Assembly (NCBI GenBank): GCA_943735955.1 | Contig: OX030965.1 | Location: 5,701,503-5,765,502, forward strand | DNA length: 64,000 bases | Source of the DNA: Piscicola geometra | Lineage: Eukaryota; Annelida; Clitellata; Hirudinida; Piscicolidae | Direction of reading: 5' to 3' | Part shown: positions 14,279-29,200 of the stretch, piece by piece | Position numbering within the stretch: the stretch's first letter is position 1 | Layout of the letters: each line of letters starts with the position of its first letter | Notes under the pieces: model-generated | The model's input: only the letters and a program-made list of their open reading frames with translations | Databases searched by the model: none | Told to the model about the DNA's origin: nothing | Made by a program: the position numbers and the translations under genes

Positions 14279-15424
14279 TAACGAGTTCAATGGAGTTTAA
14301 GAAGCAATTTAATGTGAGTAATTATTGAAGATGGGGTTCTTGGTGAGTTTAAAAGGTGTGGGAGATGACTAGATGTGGGGATGGGTTTGGGATTGGGAAT
14401 TTGAAAGGACGTGTGATTGGATGGAGGAAAAGAGGAAAGTGTGGATGCAAGAGTGAACGGAGGTGTCATAGAATTTTTATATACGAGAATTCTAGTCTTT
14501 TTGATGCTTTTTGATAATGGTTTATTTAGCAAAACGTTTGAAAACCGGGCCATAAACATCAGCAACCACCTGAAACGCTGCTGGAATCGTGCATATTTCC
14601 CAAAGCATATCAGAAAAAATAGCTATAAAAATGGTTTTCTGTTATAAAAAATAAAAAGTTGAAAAAAAGACGAAAAAATAAATAAAGTAAGAAGATTAGA
14701 AAAAAATAGATAGAGAAGAAAAAAGTGTAAATATATCGAGATAAAAACATAAAACTGTATTATAACAACTAATTAAACAAATGTTAATTTTAAAAAATTG
14801 GAAAAAAGCAAAAAGGAATTATAAAAATGAAGAGAGAAGTGGAGAGGGAGTTGCTGTTGCACAAATCTGCAGATGACCACCTGGTTGTACAAAACTCTAC
14901 AACGCTCTACAAAGCTGTACGCATCTGTACACTCCCAATCTCTTATTCTTAAGTTTACAAACTCATATAATCAAGAATACTTTTTCATTTTTTTTCAGGA
15001 TAATTTTGTAACAATTGTATTTGACATTTAGGTATGGTATTTTTGCTCTTTTCTTCGCGAGTTAATTAGGAGTTTGAGATTCCTTGCGGTGGTTATTTTC
15101 GTGAAGGACAGCAACATCCCTCAACCGGTTGACCTCATCATTTACGCATTCACCACCACCACCACCTAAGCACCGAAATTATCATTTGATCACATTCACA
15201 ACTCACAATTCACATGCACATGAAAATTACAAGAATAAAAAAATAAAAACACTTTCAAATGAGACGAAAATATAAAAAATAGAAAAGGAAAAAATCCAAC
15301 TTAGTGGTAAAACATTTTTTTCAGCTATACACAAACTCACACATTCCTAAGCCACCAATCTCTTCCATACACATCACACATCTGGCTGTACAATAAAACA
15401 AACAGTAAAGCGACAAATACACAA

Positions 15425-15680
<256 letters not shown>

Positions 15681-16632
15681 GTCTTGATGCCTGATGGACG
15701 CATGGGACACCTAGCTGCTATGGACAAGCTATATACGCTTCTGCGTCCCAGCTTCTACAGACATCCCAAAAAAATGAGAAAAAAATTGTATTTGAAAAAA
15801 ATATTCATTAAACTCTTAATGAAAATATATAAGGATAATAAAAATGAATGAAATAAAAAATACTTTTTTTAATGATCTGGCAAAACTAATATTTGTAAAT
15901 AATAAAACTATTTCATTAAATTGTGTGGATAATTCAGTGAAAAATTAAAACTTCTTGTGATTATGCAAATTTTTTTTTCCATACTTAGCAAAACTATTAT
16001 TTGAAGGAGCTACCAACAGCAAAACAAACAAATGCAAACGAGGAAATATTCGTAACAGTAAGCTAATTTTGCAATACTCTTTCATGTGCCTGGACCTTAG
16101 AGACAACCCACCTAACAAAACACATGTGCACAAGAAGGAAATTTTTTTTTCCCAAATATATATTTTATAATTTTTTTTCCGAAAATGAATTTTAAAATAA
16201 AATTCAAAGTGTTCTAATGTGCTGAATGCATGAATGTTTTTTCGATGCTAGTTGAAGTTTTAAGAGAAGCAATAACAAAATTAATTTAAAAATAGGTTTT
16301 TTAATACATTTAAATGGAAGAAAAATATTTTAGAAGTGCTTTATAGAATCAATGAGTTTATTTGATATAAAAATATATACAAATTGTTGTTGAAGTTATT
16401 ATTTTCTAAGTAATATTAAAATAAATAAATAATAAGAAAAATTAAATAGAAATCTAATTATTGGCGGAATAGAATGCAATTTTCAATGTGCAGTGACTGC
16501 AACTTGTGGCTGGCTCCAGAGTATATCATTATATGTACCGCTCATTATACGCATTTGTATGTGTACGACAGTTTGTGTGTGTGAGTGTATGTGTGTGTGT
16601 ATGAGTGTGTGTGTGAGTGTGTGTGTGTGTGT

Positions 16633-18489
<1,857 letters not shown>

Positions 18490-19306
18490 TGTGTCAGTGT
18501 GCAAGTGTGTGTGTGTTCGCATCAGACTGCAATTGCAGTATCATAGGTAAATATGTGATGTGTTTGTCTTCGGAGTAGCACGTACTAGTGTGTGCTTGTA
18601 CGTACTCGTGCATACTCACGCGTAAGTGTGTTTGTATCGCTTTGTCGACGTGGGCCTATGCGTGTTTTCGTTGGCTGCACGAGAGGTGAACGGATGTCGA
18701 CAGTGCTGATGCTTCTTCAAAACTCTTCCATGCACCATGCATGCATGCATGCACTCAATCGAACAATGAATGAAGGAATGCATGCATTCAATGAACAAAT
18801 GAATGAATGAATAATAGACTTAATGCATAAATGAATGCATTCATACGAGGCCTTCCAATGCCATCACTGCTTACGTCATTCATGCATTCCATCCTCCTCC
18901 GACTAGAATGTAATTCCAGGAAATAAGAGTTAAATGATGAAAGAAAAGTTATTTAATTAATCTTCACATGTTTTATATTTGAACTTGCTAATTAAAATTT
19001 TTTTATTTAATATTTGAAAAAATCAAACTTCGATAACCCTTTAAGACATTATTCCACACCTAAATCTTTGAAATTCTGAGCGCAACTTTGCACTATCTTT
19101 TTCATCAAGCATCACACAATAAAATGCCACTTTCTCGAAACTAACAAAACCCCATAATAACCACCACCCAAACCACACCAGCTACCTCAACCAGCATCAC
19201 GGATTCTCCCACCAAACCCGCTTACAACAGCAACAACAATAGCAACAACATCAACCACAGCAACAACAGCAACAACCACAGCAACAACAACAGCAACACA
19301 TCTCCA

Positions 19307-22300
19307 ATGAGCAGTCAAAGCTGCAAAGTGTGCTTCAAAACCTTCGCTAACGTCTACCGCCTGCAACGGCACCTCATCTCACACGAGGAAAGCCTAGAAC
19401 TGCGGAAGTTCAAATGCAGCGAATGCACGAAAGCCTTCAAGTTTAAGCACCACCTGAAAGAACATGTGAGAATCCATTCGGGAGAAAAACCCTTCAGCTG
19501 CGACCACTGCCACAAACGCTTCAGCCACTCCGGCAGCTACAGCAGTCACATGACTTCGAAGAAGTGCTGGAGTAGTGGCAGTGCTGCTGCTGCTAGTGTA
19601 GCTGTCTGTAGTGCTAAGAGTAACTTCAATAGTAATAATAATAATAATTTCAGTAATTGCAATAATAATAATTTAAATAATTGTTCTATTAATAATATTA
19701 TTTTCAATAATAATCCTAATGGTTATAATATTTGTAATAATTCTATAAATAATAATATCTTCAGTACTTCTAATAACAATAATGCAATTACTAATAATAA
19801 TGGTTTCAAAAATATTACTAATTTTAATGCTTTTAACAGCAACACTACTACTACTACTAATACCAATAATAACTTTAATAGTGCTAATACTGGTAATGGT
19901 AATGGCTTCGGTGATACCCATGGTAGTCATGGCAACACCATCAGTGGTTTCAACAACAAGAACAAGAACAACAACAACCACAGTCCCAACAACAACATCA
20001 ACAACAACAACCTCAATAACCCCAACAACAACAAAAATCCTAACAACAACAATTGTGGTGTGTTAGAAAGTAACAACACTGATGCAGGCAAGTACCTGCA
20101 TCCCGTTCATCATCATCCTCATCATCGCAATGATGACGTCACTGCCACTCCAGCTAACACTTCAACGACGACGATGATGACGATGATGATGATGAGGCCT
20201 AATGCTGCGATGACGGTGGCGAAGGAATCTGTCAAGGAATATGAGGGTGGCGTTGAGGGTGGCGAGGGTCCGGGAAACAGTTTTAAAAGCATCTCCGAGT
20301 CTGGAATTGATGAAAAGATTGACAATTTGACCGCAGAAAGCAACAAGGAATTCAGCGAAAGCAGCACCAATACTAACAAGCAACACAACGAATTCAAGAC
20401 TACAGATTTGAAACCAACTGAAGCCTACAACACAGGCAATCTCAGCGTTTTTGGCCAAGACGACAACCCCGTGCATGAAACAAAGATTGAAAGCAGCACC
20501 AATCAGCCACTTTCCAATGGCATCTACCCTTCTCAGATGCTCACTTACCTGCAGGGATGGAGCAGCATTCTTGGGTCTTATAACGGTTATAATGGAAACG
20601 ACAAGAATCAGGAAATAGTCGGTGATTATAGTGTTACAATTAATAAAAGCCAAACAGAATCGAAATCTTTCAAACCTTCGCCTAATGAATATTCAGAGAA
20701 AAGTGAAAAGCCATCTCCTCTTGCATTGAGCTTAACAAAATCTGAAGCCTCTTCTACCCCACCCTCACTGCCTGCAATCTCTCCACTGGTTGTGGACACA
20801 AAACCACTGCATGATACGAACGATTCTTGCACGACGGTGAATGCACCAGACGCTGCCACCATAGCCAATGGTCGTATGCTTGAAGGAGTTTCATGCGAAG
20901 ATGGAGCTAAACCACCGAAACAACCACGACTTTCGTTCAGTCCTTCAACGAAGCCTACAGCCTTTGCAGCGGTCACAACCGACACTAGTAGTTCCACTAG
21001 CAACAATGCTTCCGACTCAAGCAGCTGTTATAGTCCCAACAGTAAAAACACCACTCCTACTGCCACTACCACTGCCAACAACACCAACACTACGGAAGAA
21101 GCACGGAATTTCAGGGTGAGATCGCTCATCAACACACAGCAGCAAAATTCTCTCCGTCTCTCCTTCCTCTCCAATTGCAGACCATCTGCCTCAGAATTGG
21201 ATGCGCTGGCGAGCAAGATTGGCCTGTCGAAGCGGGTGGTGCAGGTGTGGTTCCAAAACATGCGCGCACGCCAACGAAGAACCGCTTCTCCTGGTGGAAT
21301 GGCTTTTCTACAAATGTTCAATGGGAGCGGAATGAATGATGGGATGGAAGAGAATGATCGAAAAGCTTTTAAAGACTTCTCGGCTCATTGTTGGGATGCG
21401 ACTGTGCAGTGCTCTGATGGAATCTTCAATTTCAGCGGAAGGAGTGATGGGAAGAGTGGAGAGAATGATGAGAGCAAAGTTGCGGAGGAGAGCGACGGAG
21501 TAGCGTACAATGGAGTGAAGGATGGATTGGTGTTGCAGGCTCGCATGCGCCATCCATCACAGAACGCAGATCAGAATCTCTTAAGAGATAAAGCACAGCA
21601 CGTCGTTGAGAGTGCTGCTGATTGTGTAGCAAATGAGGCTGTCGTACAGGGAGTTGTGGCAGACACTGGTGTGACTGCTACTGCTGCTGGTGGTGGTGGT
21701 GATTGTAGTGGTGGTTGTAACTTAGTGGTGAATGATAGAGGCTTGGGGAAGGCTGTTGATGAGGGGGTGATGTCCCTAGCTTTAGATTCGCAGTCAAATG
21801 TCAACAGACCAACAAGAAACGACTTGAAAGAGATTTTTGTTGAAAAAGTGGAAACTGCACAAGATTTTGAAGCTCGGAAAGTTGTGATTTGTAATGGAGG
21901 TGAGAAGCTGAAGGTTGAGGTTTTTGAGAAGACAGATGAAGAAAATAATGGATGTATGCCTTCGTATAACGTTGATTTCACTTCAGATTGCAATGATGGG
22001 TGTTTTAATGGAATAGGAATGATAAAAAAAGAAAATCAAACTGGAAAAAATGAAGTTGGTGTTGAGGAGAAGGGTACTTTGACTGCCATGCAAATGAATG
22101 GGAGAGATACTCTTAGAGATGATGTAGGCAAGTGTCCTAATGAAACCACTCAATATGATGATGATAATTTGGAAGCTGCTCGTAACAATAGCATAGACCT
22201 TGATGCAAAAGTTGGTAATGGGGATGAAGATGGAAATATTGAAGGCAGAAGAGATGGAATTGAAAAGATAGAAGAAAAAGAAGCTGAAGGCAAGGGTGCG

Positions 22301-24319
22301 ACATGGGAGAAAGCAGGTTTTAGCGTTGATTGTGGTATGACAGAGAAATGTGAGGCAGATGATAAAGGCTTTCATGGTGCGGAAAAAATCAATGACGAGA
22401 AGGATGTCGGTACTGCCGGTGATAATGAGAACTCTTTGAAAGGAGTGGAATGCCGCATTGATGATGATGACAAAGCTTCGAGAGAGCATTTTCTGAATGC
22501 TCGAGATAATAATGACAAGCATAAAAATGATGTTATTTCGCTTTTAAAAGGGACCATTAGTCAGCTGTCGAGCTGTATTCCACAGGTACCGAGTCTTTTC
22601 GCACAAACTCCCACTAAAATCGACAATAACACAACTCTCATGTCGCATACTCTCAAAGATTCAATTAATTCAAACCACATCTCGCATATCGATATCAACA
22701 CACAATCTCACAAGCTCGACTTGGCCACACATTCATCATCTCCGCACCGGTTTGACCCGCTGAAGTTATCTCCAAATCCCATCGACCCAGACCCCAATTT
22801 AACGCCTCATTTACAGCTTCTCAAGACCATAAGTGCGACGTACCTGAGTGAGAAATTGAAGAACAATCTCGTTGAAAGGAAGAACTTTGAATTCAAACCT
22901 CTCTTCAGTTTCTGCGTCGACTTCAAAGAGCAATTCAGTGACTATGTTCGGACATGCAATGGCGATGAAAACTTCTCGAAGCAAACCCTCTTGTCTGGCG
23001 AGTACGATGAACCGATCGATCTGTCCATTCACTCGAAACTACTCGCCGATAAAGAGAATAACCAGGCATGCGTACAAGCCTTGGATCTTACGATGAAAAA
23101 ACCTCTTGAAAGCAAGCAGTGCCATCAGCACAGTCCTCTCCCCCTGCCCCAACAAAGCCATCCCACCACCAATGGTTTTAAGCTAGATTCATCGCCTTTA
23201 TCTTCAGACTGCAATGATCTCTCAGTAACCAACAGCAACCCCATCTCCTTCCACTTCCCTCCCTACTACTCCCTCATCTCAAACGTCAATGACTCATGCG
23301 ACAAGAGCGCCATCAACTTCGATCCCTCCTCCATGCTGCAACGGAAAGGCCCTTTCAATGATCCTCTCACTCAACACTCCATCCAACTCCATGAAAACTT
23401 CAATAACGTACTTTTAATTTTACATATTTTTTAAATATTGTACATTAAAAATTATTTATTTATTAAATATTAACTATAAAAATTTATATTAAATATAAAT
23501 TTCCACTTTCAACTGCTCAAACTATCCTGACACGCAACAACCCCGCATGACAGATCAACAAAACGACATCAGCAAGCCCATCCAACTGCCTCTCGCAGCC
23601 TTCCAGCCACAGCAGCCCTCACACAGACCTTCCCGATGCTCTCAGCAGCAGCAGGAAACCTCTCAAGATGAGCCAGGAAAGCACCGGAGAGCATTTGTTC
23701 AGCTGCGAGAGGTGTGATAAAACGTTCAGTAAACCGAGCAGTCTCGCAAGGCATAAGTACGAGCACTCAGGTTGGATTGTAGTGCCATTTTTTTAAAGAT
23801 ATTTTCAACTTTTATTTGGTCATAATTTTAGCTATTAGTTCCATTTGAACATGGATCAAGTCCCAGAATCATCTCCTAAAACCAACACCTCTCCCATTCA
23901 AACCACATCTCTTCCTTAAAGGTCAGAGACCCTTCCGATGCGAAATCTGTCCCAAGGCGTTCAAACACAAACACCACTTGACCGAGCATCGGCGGCTGCA
24001 CAGCGGTGAGAAGCCGTTCAAGTGCGGCAAGTGCGGCAAGTCTTTCAGCCACTCCGGCTCGTACAGCCAGCACATGAACCATCGCTACAAGTACTGCCGC
24101 CCGGTTGACGAACCCTCCAACAACACCACCAGCCAGAAAGATGTTTCCCCCAATAAACTAACGCACTTCAACGCCCTTGGCATTAGCAAGACGGGCGTTA
24201 ATAACGAGTGTGTTAACGATGCTCTCAGTTCTGGCATGACGTCACATGGATTGATTTTCAACTCCCTGCACTCCCAAAAGGATCAGTTCCACTATGGAAC
24301 CCTTCTCGGTAACATCTAG
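19307..24319 (+). CDS. ZEB/zfh1-like zinc-finger homeodomain transcription factor (main and 3' exons)
   Basis: Exons 19307-23407, 23554-23770 and 23922-24319 join in phase (1571 codons from this ATG). Residues 5-90 hold C2H2 fingers including [17 protein letters not shown] and [15 protein letters not shown], as in ZEB fingers 2-4. A long Asn-rich tract follows (19620-20060). A divergent homeodomain lies at about residues 600-660, with [20 protein letters not shown] and ALDLTMKK near 23000-23100 resemble CtBP-binding motifs. The last two exons encode three fingers ending [18 protein letters not shown], the ZEB C-terminal cluster. The family represses genes through paired zinc-finger clusters at E-box-like sites. 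The frame is open upstream to about 19140, so ATG 19307 may be internal and the real N-terminus may be spliced from 2429 and 12687. I saw no counterpart of vertebrate finger 1. Confidence 0.9.
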
Positions 24320-24340
24320 ACTTGAGTGAAGGGGAGGGGG

Positions 24341-24815
24341 TGGTGATGGAAGTGTCGGTGATGGAAGTGTCGGTGATGGAAGTGTTGGTGATGGAAGTGT
24401 CGGTGATGGAAGTGTTGGTGATGGAAGTGTCGGTGATGGAAGTGCTGGTGATGGAAGTGTCGGTGATGGAAGTGTCGGTGATGGAAGTGTTGGTGATGGA
24501 AGTGTCGGTGATGGAAGTGTTGGTGATGGAAGTGTCGGTGATGGAAGTGTTGGTGATGGAAGTGTTGGTGATGGAAGTGTTGGTGATGGAAGTGTCGGTG
24601 ATGGAAGTGTTGGTGATGGAAGTGTCGGTGATGGAAGTGTTGGTGATGGAAGTGTCGGTGATGGAAGTGTCGGTGATGGAAGTGTCGGTGATGGAAGTGT
24701 TGGTGATGGAAGTGCTGGTGATGGAAGTGTCGGTGATGGAAGTGCTGGTGATGGAAGTGTCGGTGATGGAAGTGCTGGTGATGGAAGTGTTGGTGATGGA
24801 AGTGTTGGTGATGGT
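24341..24815. repeat. 15-bp minisatellite in the presumed 3' UTR of the ZEB-like gene
   Basis: About 31 copies of GGTGATGGAAGTGTC, differing almost only at one dinucleotide (GTC/GTT/GCT). The array starts about 20 bases after the stop codon at 24319. The 15-base period keeps frames open on both strands (MEVSV and HRHFH repeats). I read it as untranslated. Confidence 0.9.
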
Positions 24816-24879
24816 TATGGTGGTGTTTGGGTGTGGGGGGAAATATATTTATAGAAAGCTTCATCTTTTGGTGTGGGAT

Positions 24880-26160
24880 TGAAAAATGCTCAGGTTGATA
24901 ATGTGCCGATAAGGTGGAATAGTGGCATGGTTCAATGGGGAAGAAGGGTTATTGGGGCTTCGAAAAGCCTTGGTGGTGCAGTAGTATCTTGGAGAAGTAG
25001 TCTTAACGCCATGTGATAGAAACCATTAGAGCTCTATCGACTCAAAAGCAATACGGATTCATTAGTTTGTTTTAACCCTTGGTATTCAACTTCAATTGAC
25101 GTTCTCTAATTGGTCGTTATGGACTTGAGAATGACGTTTTATTACTCATTCACTTTTAGTTTATATTCTTATTCTAACTTATTGATTTAACTCCGATTGT
25201 AAATTGCAATTATTTCTGCTAGACCTCTCTACATTCATTGGTTATGTTGGATTCTTCGAGCTCCGTTTCGCGTTTTGCAGATGGCCTATTGTTACATTGT
25301 GCAATTCACGCAACTTCCGTCAGTATTTATTTTCTGCAGTACTTTGACTTTTAGAATCTGAAACACGCTATCTTTCACAAAATGGTACCTTTCACACTTA
25401 AAGACCAATTGTCTATTTATACACCGGCATTTATAAGACATCTTATTGCTAGCTTTGTTCAGTATTGTGTACATAGACATCCTTACACTTCATTGCTATT
25501 GTTTCTAGTTCCTTCATTCTTTGTTAGTTTGAGACGACCCACATCGCAAATTGACCACGACATTTTAAGGCGTTCACGTCGTCGCATACCGTGCCTAAAT
25601 TATCAATGAAACACTCTTAGACAGTGTTTTTTATGCATATATTCAGCTAGCTTTGTCAGGTGCGCCTTTTGATTTCGTCAGCATTTATTGCATTCATTTA
25701 GGTATCAAATTTCACAAGCATGACAGTTTTTATAGTATATTTTCATAAGAACTTTATAATCCTTTCGATAGTTTAGATTTTAATTGTATTCTATGTTGCT
25801 AGTCGAAACAGTCTGGCTAGACCTTTCTCCGTGTTTCGTTTAGTACTTAGCTTGTTTGTACGTACGTAAGCTAGAAATCCAATTTAGAATATTCGTACTA
25901 ATTTGAAGCAATTCGCAGCTTGATCAACGAGGGCCAACTTTCACATGCGTCTGTCTTCGACGATTGTCTTTACGAACACTTTGTCATTGCCATTTCCCGA
26001 TTCTATTAAGTTTCTCATTGTTTGAATGTTAATTTCATTTCATTTCTTTTCGTTATGCAGTCTTAGCTCTAAAAAATAGCTTACATGTTCTATTTCTTTG
26101 GCATCATATTTATCGTGAGCATTTGCCTACTTTACCTACTTTTTTCATTCGCTAATTAAA
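24880..26160. other. 3' UTR or intergenic stretch with no recognised gene
   Basis: Less repetitive than its surroundings, with only short open frames. Nothing recognisable on either strand. It could be ZEB 3' UTR, a decayed mobile element or plain intergenic DNA. Confidence 0.35.
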
Positions 26161-26167
26161 CTTACGC

Positions 26168-26195
26168 AATAAAACAGTATAAAAAACGTTTTATT
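26168..26195. terminator. Opposed polyadenylation signals of ZEB-like (+) and pseudokinase (-) genes
   Basis: AATAAA occurs at 26168-26173 on the + strand, and the complement of AATAAA occurs at 26190-26195, about 75 bases beyond the pseudokinase stop codon. The minus-strand signal is well placed. Assigning the plus-strand one to the ZEB-like gene implies a 1.8 kb 3' UTR and is tentative. Confidence 0.4.
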
Positions 26196-26269
26196 ATATA
26201 AATAAAATTCCAAAAATTAACGGAAAATATTAAAACTCAAAAAGGTTAAGTCAAGTATTAACTCTGGAA

Positions 26270-29200
26270 TTACATGACGACATCTGTCGACCAAATCATG
26301 AGATTATGACCTGCCCCAGCTTCGAAGTCAAAGGGCACAAAATCGATTCCCAGGCAGTTTTCCTGCTGTTCTTGCAGGTTCTTCAGCTGTTTCAGCTTGC
26401 TGAGCGTCGTGTCGAGTGACGACTCGATGGTTTTTCCTTTGGCAATGTTCGCCTGGTTCATGTAGAAGTTGAGGCGGTCAGGACTGTCGGTGATTGGGAC
26501 GTACAAGTTAACCTGGTCTCGGTTCTTCATTTCCTTCGGCATCACAATGGGACTTTCCACCGACGTGTCTTGCGCAGTTTTCTTCTTTTTCTTCTTTTTC
26601 AGCTTCTCGGCTTCAGCGCTCATCATTTGGTGTTGCACTCTCAACCTCTCATGGTCTTTTTCTATCCTCCTCCAAAGAGTGTACAAGTTTTGGCAACAGA
26701 GTCTGCGTTCTCCATTGGTACTCAGCACACACATCTTTCCCTCCGCGTCAAACATCTCAAGTCGACAGGGTCTCCCGCTCAGATGAACGCAAGAGTCGGT
26801 GTCGTCGTCGTCAAGCAGCGTCAAGCTGGCACGCATGCCTTTGGACAGAGGTTTCTGCTGCATCTCACAAATGTTACCCATCCTCACTTTGTCTCCATCG
26901 CTCATCGATTCATTCAACGAGGATTCTTGAATGGCAACGCTGTAGAAACTCTCGACCGTCATGTCAGAGTGCTTTTTGGTCATCAGTGCTTGCTCGTACA
27001 TCTGCTTGAAATTGCAAGTCTTCAAACTTTTCGTCTCATCCGCTTCGCAGTGTCTTTCTCTGTAGTAGCTCACCTGCTCAGGGTAGGTTGCCGCTTGATT
27101 GGTGGTGTGGAAGAGAGGCGGAGTTGAGTTTTTGACGTTGGGATGCTGGAAAGGGTTGAATCTTGACCACATGGGGTCTTCAATGAGATCATAAATGGAA
27201 AAGTGAGGAACGGGCAGGGGTAGGGGAGGAGTCATGATGCACTTGTCAGGCAGCTCTGCGCCTTTCTTGACGAAGTGGTTGAACTGGGAGATGGGCACCA
27301 GGAGGGGAACAGGACTGGTGACGTCTTCCATCCATGGGGGCTCCTGCTCTCTCACTCTCGTGCCGTCACGACAGAACATATAGTTTCTGAAAACAACCAC
27401 AAAATCATGTGTAATGCTCTGGCAAAAAAAACTATTTAAAATAATATAAATAAATGTTTCAATTTTTAAAACTAATTCTTACTGGTCCCCAAAATGCTGT
27501 GGGTCTTTCTTTTCTTCAGGAAAGAAATCTCCTGGAAAACCTTCTTGTTCCACTGTGAACTGGTCAATGCCCAGTTGCGTGGGGTGGAAGGGCGGTCGGT
27601 AGGTGTACAACTCGTAAAGACGACGTGTCTTGGCGATCAGAAGATCGACTTCTTCGTTGATGGTGGTGCTTAAGTCAACGAAGAGAGGCCTGAAATACTC
27701 GGGTCTCTCGACCACGATCATGAAGTCAACGGCACTGTCCCGTTTCTGGTACTTCTTCTTCGGCTTGGCGACCATCAACTCACTGATCAGCTGCGCATCC
27801 GGCTCGTACTTTGAAAGAGTTTTCTTGATTAGAAGGTCTTCGAGTTTAAAGTTTTCTAATTCCAGTTGTTCTTCGTAATAGTCATAGAGCGTCTCAATTT
27901 CATCCACTTCCTCTTCTTCCTCTTCTTCTTCCTTCTCAACAGCCACCACTGGCATTTTTTTAGAAATGACAACAGCCTCAACACTTTCATCTTCCACTAA
28001 CGTACTTTCTCTCACCGACTTTGATAGAACACTCTCATTATTTATTTTTTCTCTTTGAACAACCTCCAAATATGGATTAGATTCTTTCACCTCATCCTCA
28101 ACCACCTTCTCAACAACCTCCTCCACCACCACCACTTCCTCCTCTTCTTCCTCCTCTTCTTCACCTTCATTTTCTTTCGCTAATTTCTCCACCATCTTCG
28201 CATCATCCCTTTCCATCATGGCCTTTATCTCTTCCAGCTTCTTCATTATAATCTCCCTTCTCCACTTCTCGTAATCCTCCACAATGGGAATGTCTTTGAG
28301 TCTCTCCAGCATCGGGATGTACTCGTCGTTTGAAAAGATGCTCTTGTAGTGCATCTGGCATCTGTGCAGTGTTTGTACCAGATTAATGCAAAGTGTAATA
28401 CAACACAACACATTAAAAAGACGAGTATTATAATGATATAATCTGTCTGGCAAGTTCACTTCTAATACAACGCTGTACTGCATTTCAAAGTACTCTATAC
28501 CATTACGTTCTAGTGCGTCAAGCAATCTCACTACAACAACCCACCCACCACCCACCTGACAGCCTCTTCATACAGGGTAACTTGCGGTGTTGGGTACATT
28601 TCCCTGAGCACCCTGCAAGCCTCACCAGGACCCAACTTGTAAGCGAAGTCTTCCCGACTGGCGTTCGGTCCGAAACGGTAGTAGAAGTCTGTGTCAGCGG
28701 TGACGATCACGCTACGTCCGCTCGAATGCTCCGGCGTGTACTGCACACAAGAGATGGTTGACAGGGCGTTGTTCTGTTGTTTGTGTCGCTGCAAGAGACT
28801 GTCGTATGTATTGCTGTTCACCAGATCCACTTTCAACTGTTGGGGAAGAGAATTGAAATAGTTTAATTAGTATAACCAGTTTTTTGGTCAGTTAAATGTT
28901 ATATTTTATTTATTGTTTCAACGCATAATTCTAATCCATTCCTCCATCACATAAACTTCAAGGGCTGACGTCACCTTTATCATCCTCACTTTCTTGTTCC
29001 TCTTCAGCTTTTCACTCAATCCCTTAATAGGATCCATGCTGTTCAAACCTGATTAAGTGAAATTTCCATTACTGCCAATTAATTGTAAATTACGCCACTT
29101 AATTAACTCATTATTTGATTAATTAATGATATAAAACATTTCAATATATAGCATTTCATTAGCATTTACCGCCAGCGATCCACGGATGACCCAGGGCCTC

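Noticed and set aside
24316..24882. 186-codon MEVSV and 182-codon HRHFH repeat frames
   Set aside because: Both strands are open because the minisatellite period is 15. It follows directly after the ZEB stop codon.
26570..27127. 185-codon + strand frame
   Set aside because: Antisense shadow of the last pseudokinase exon.
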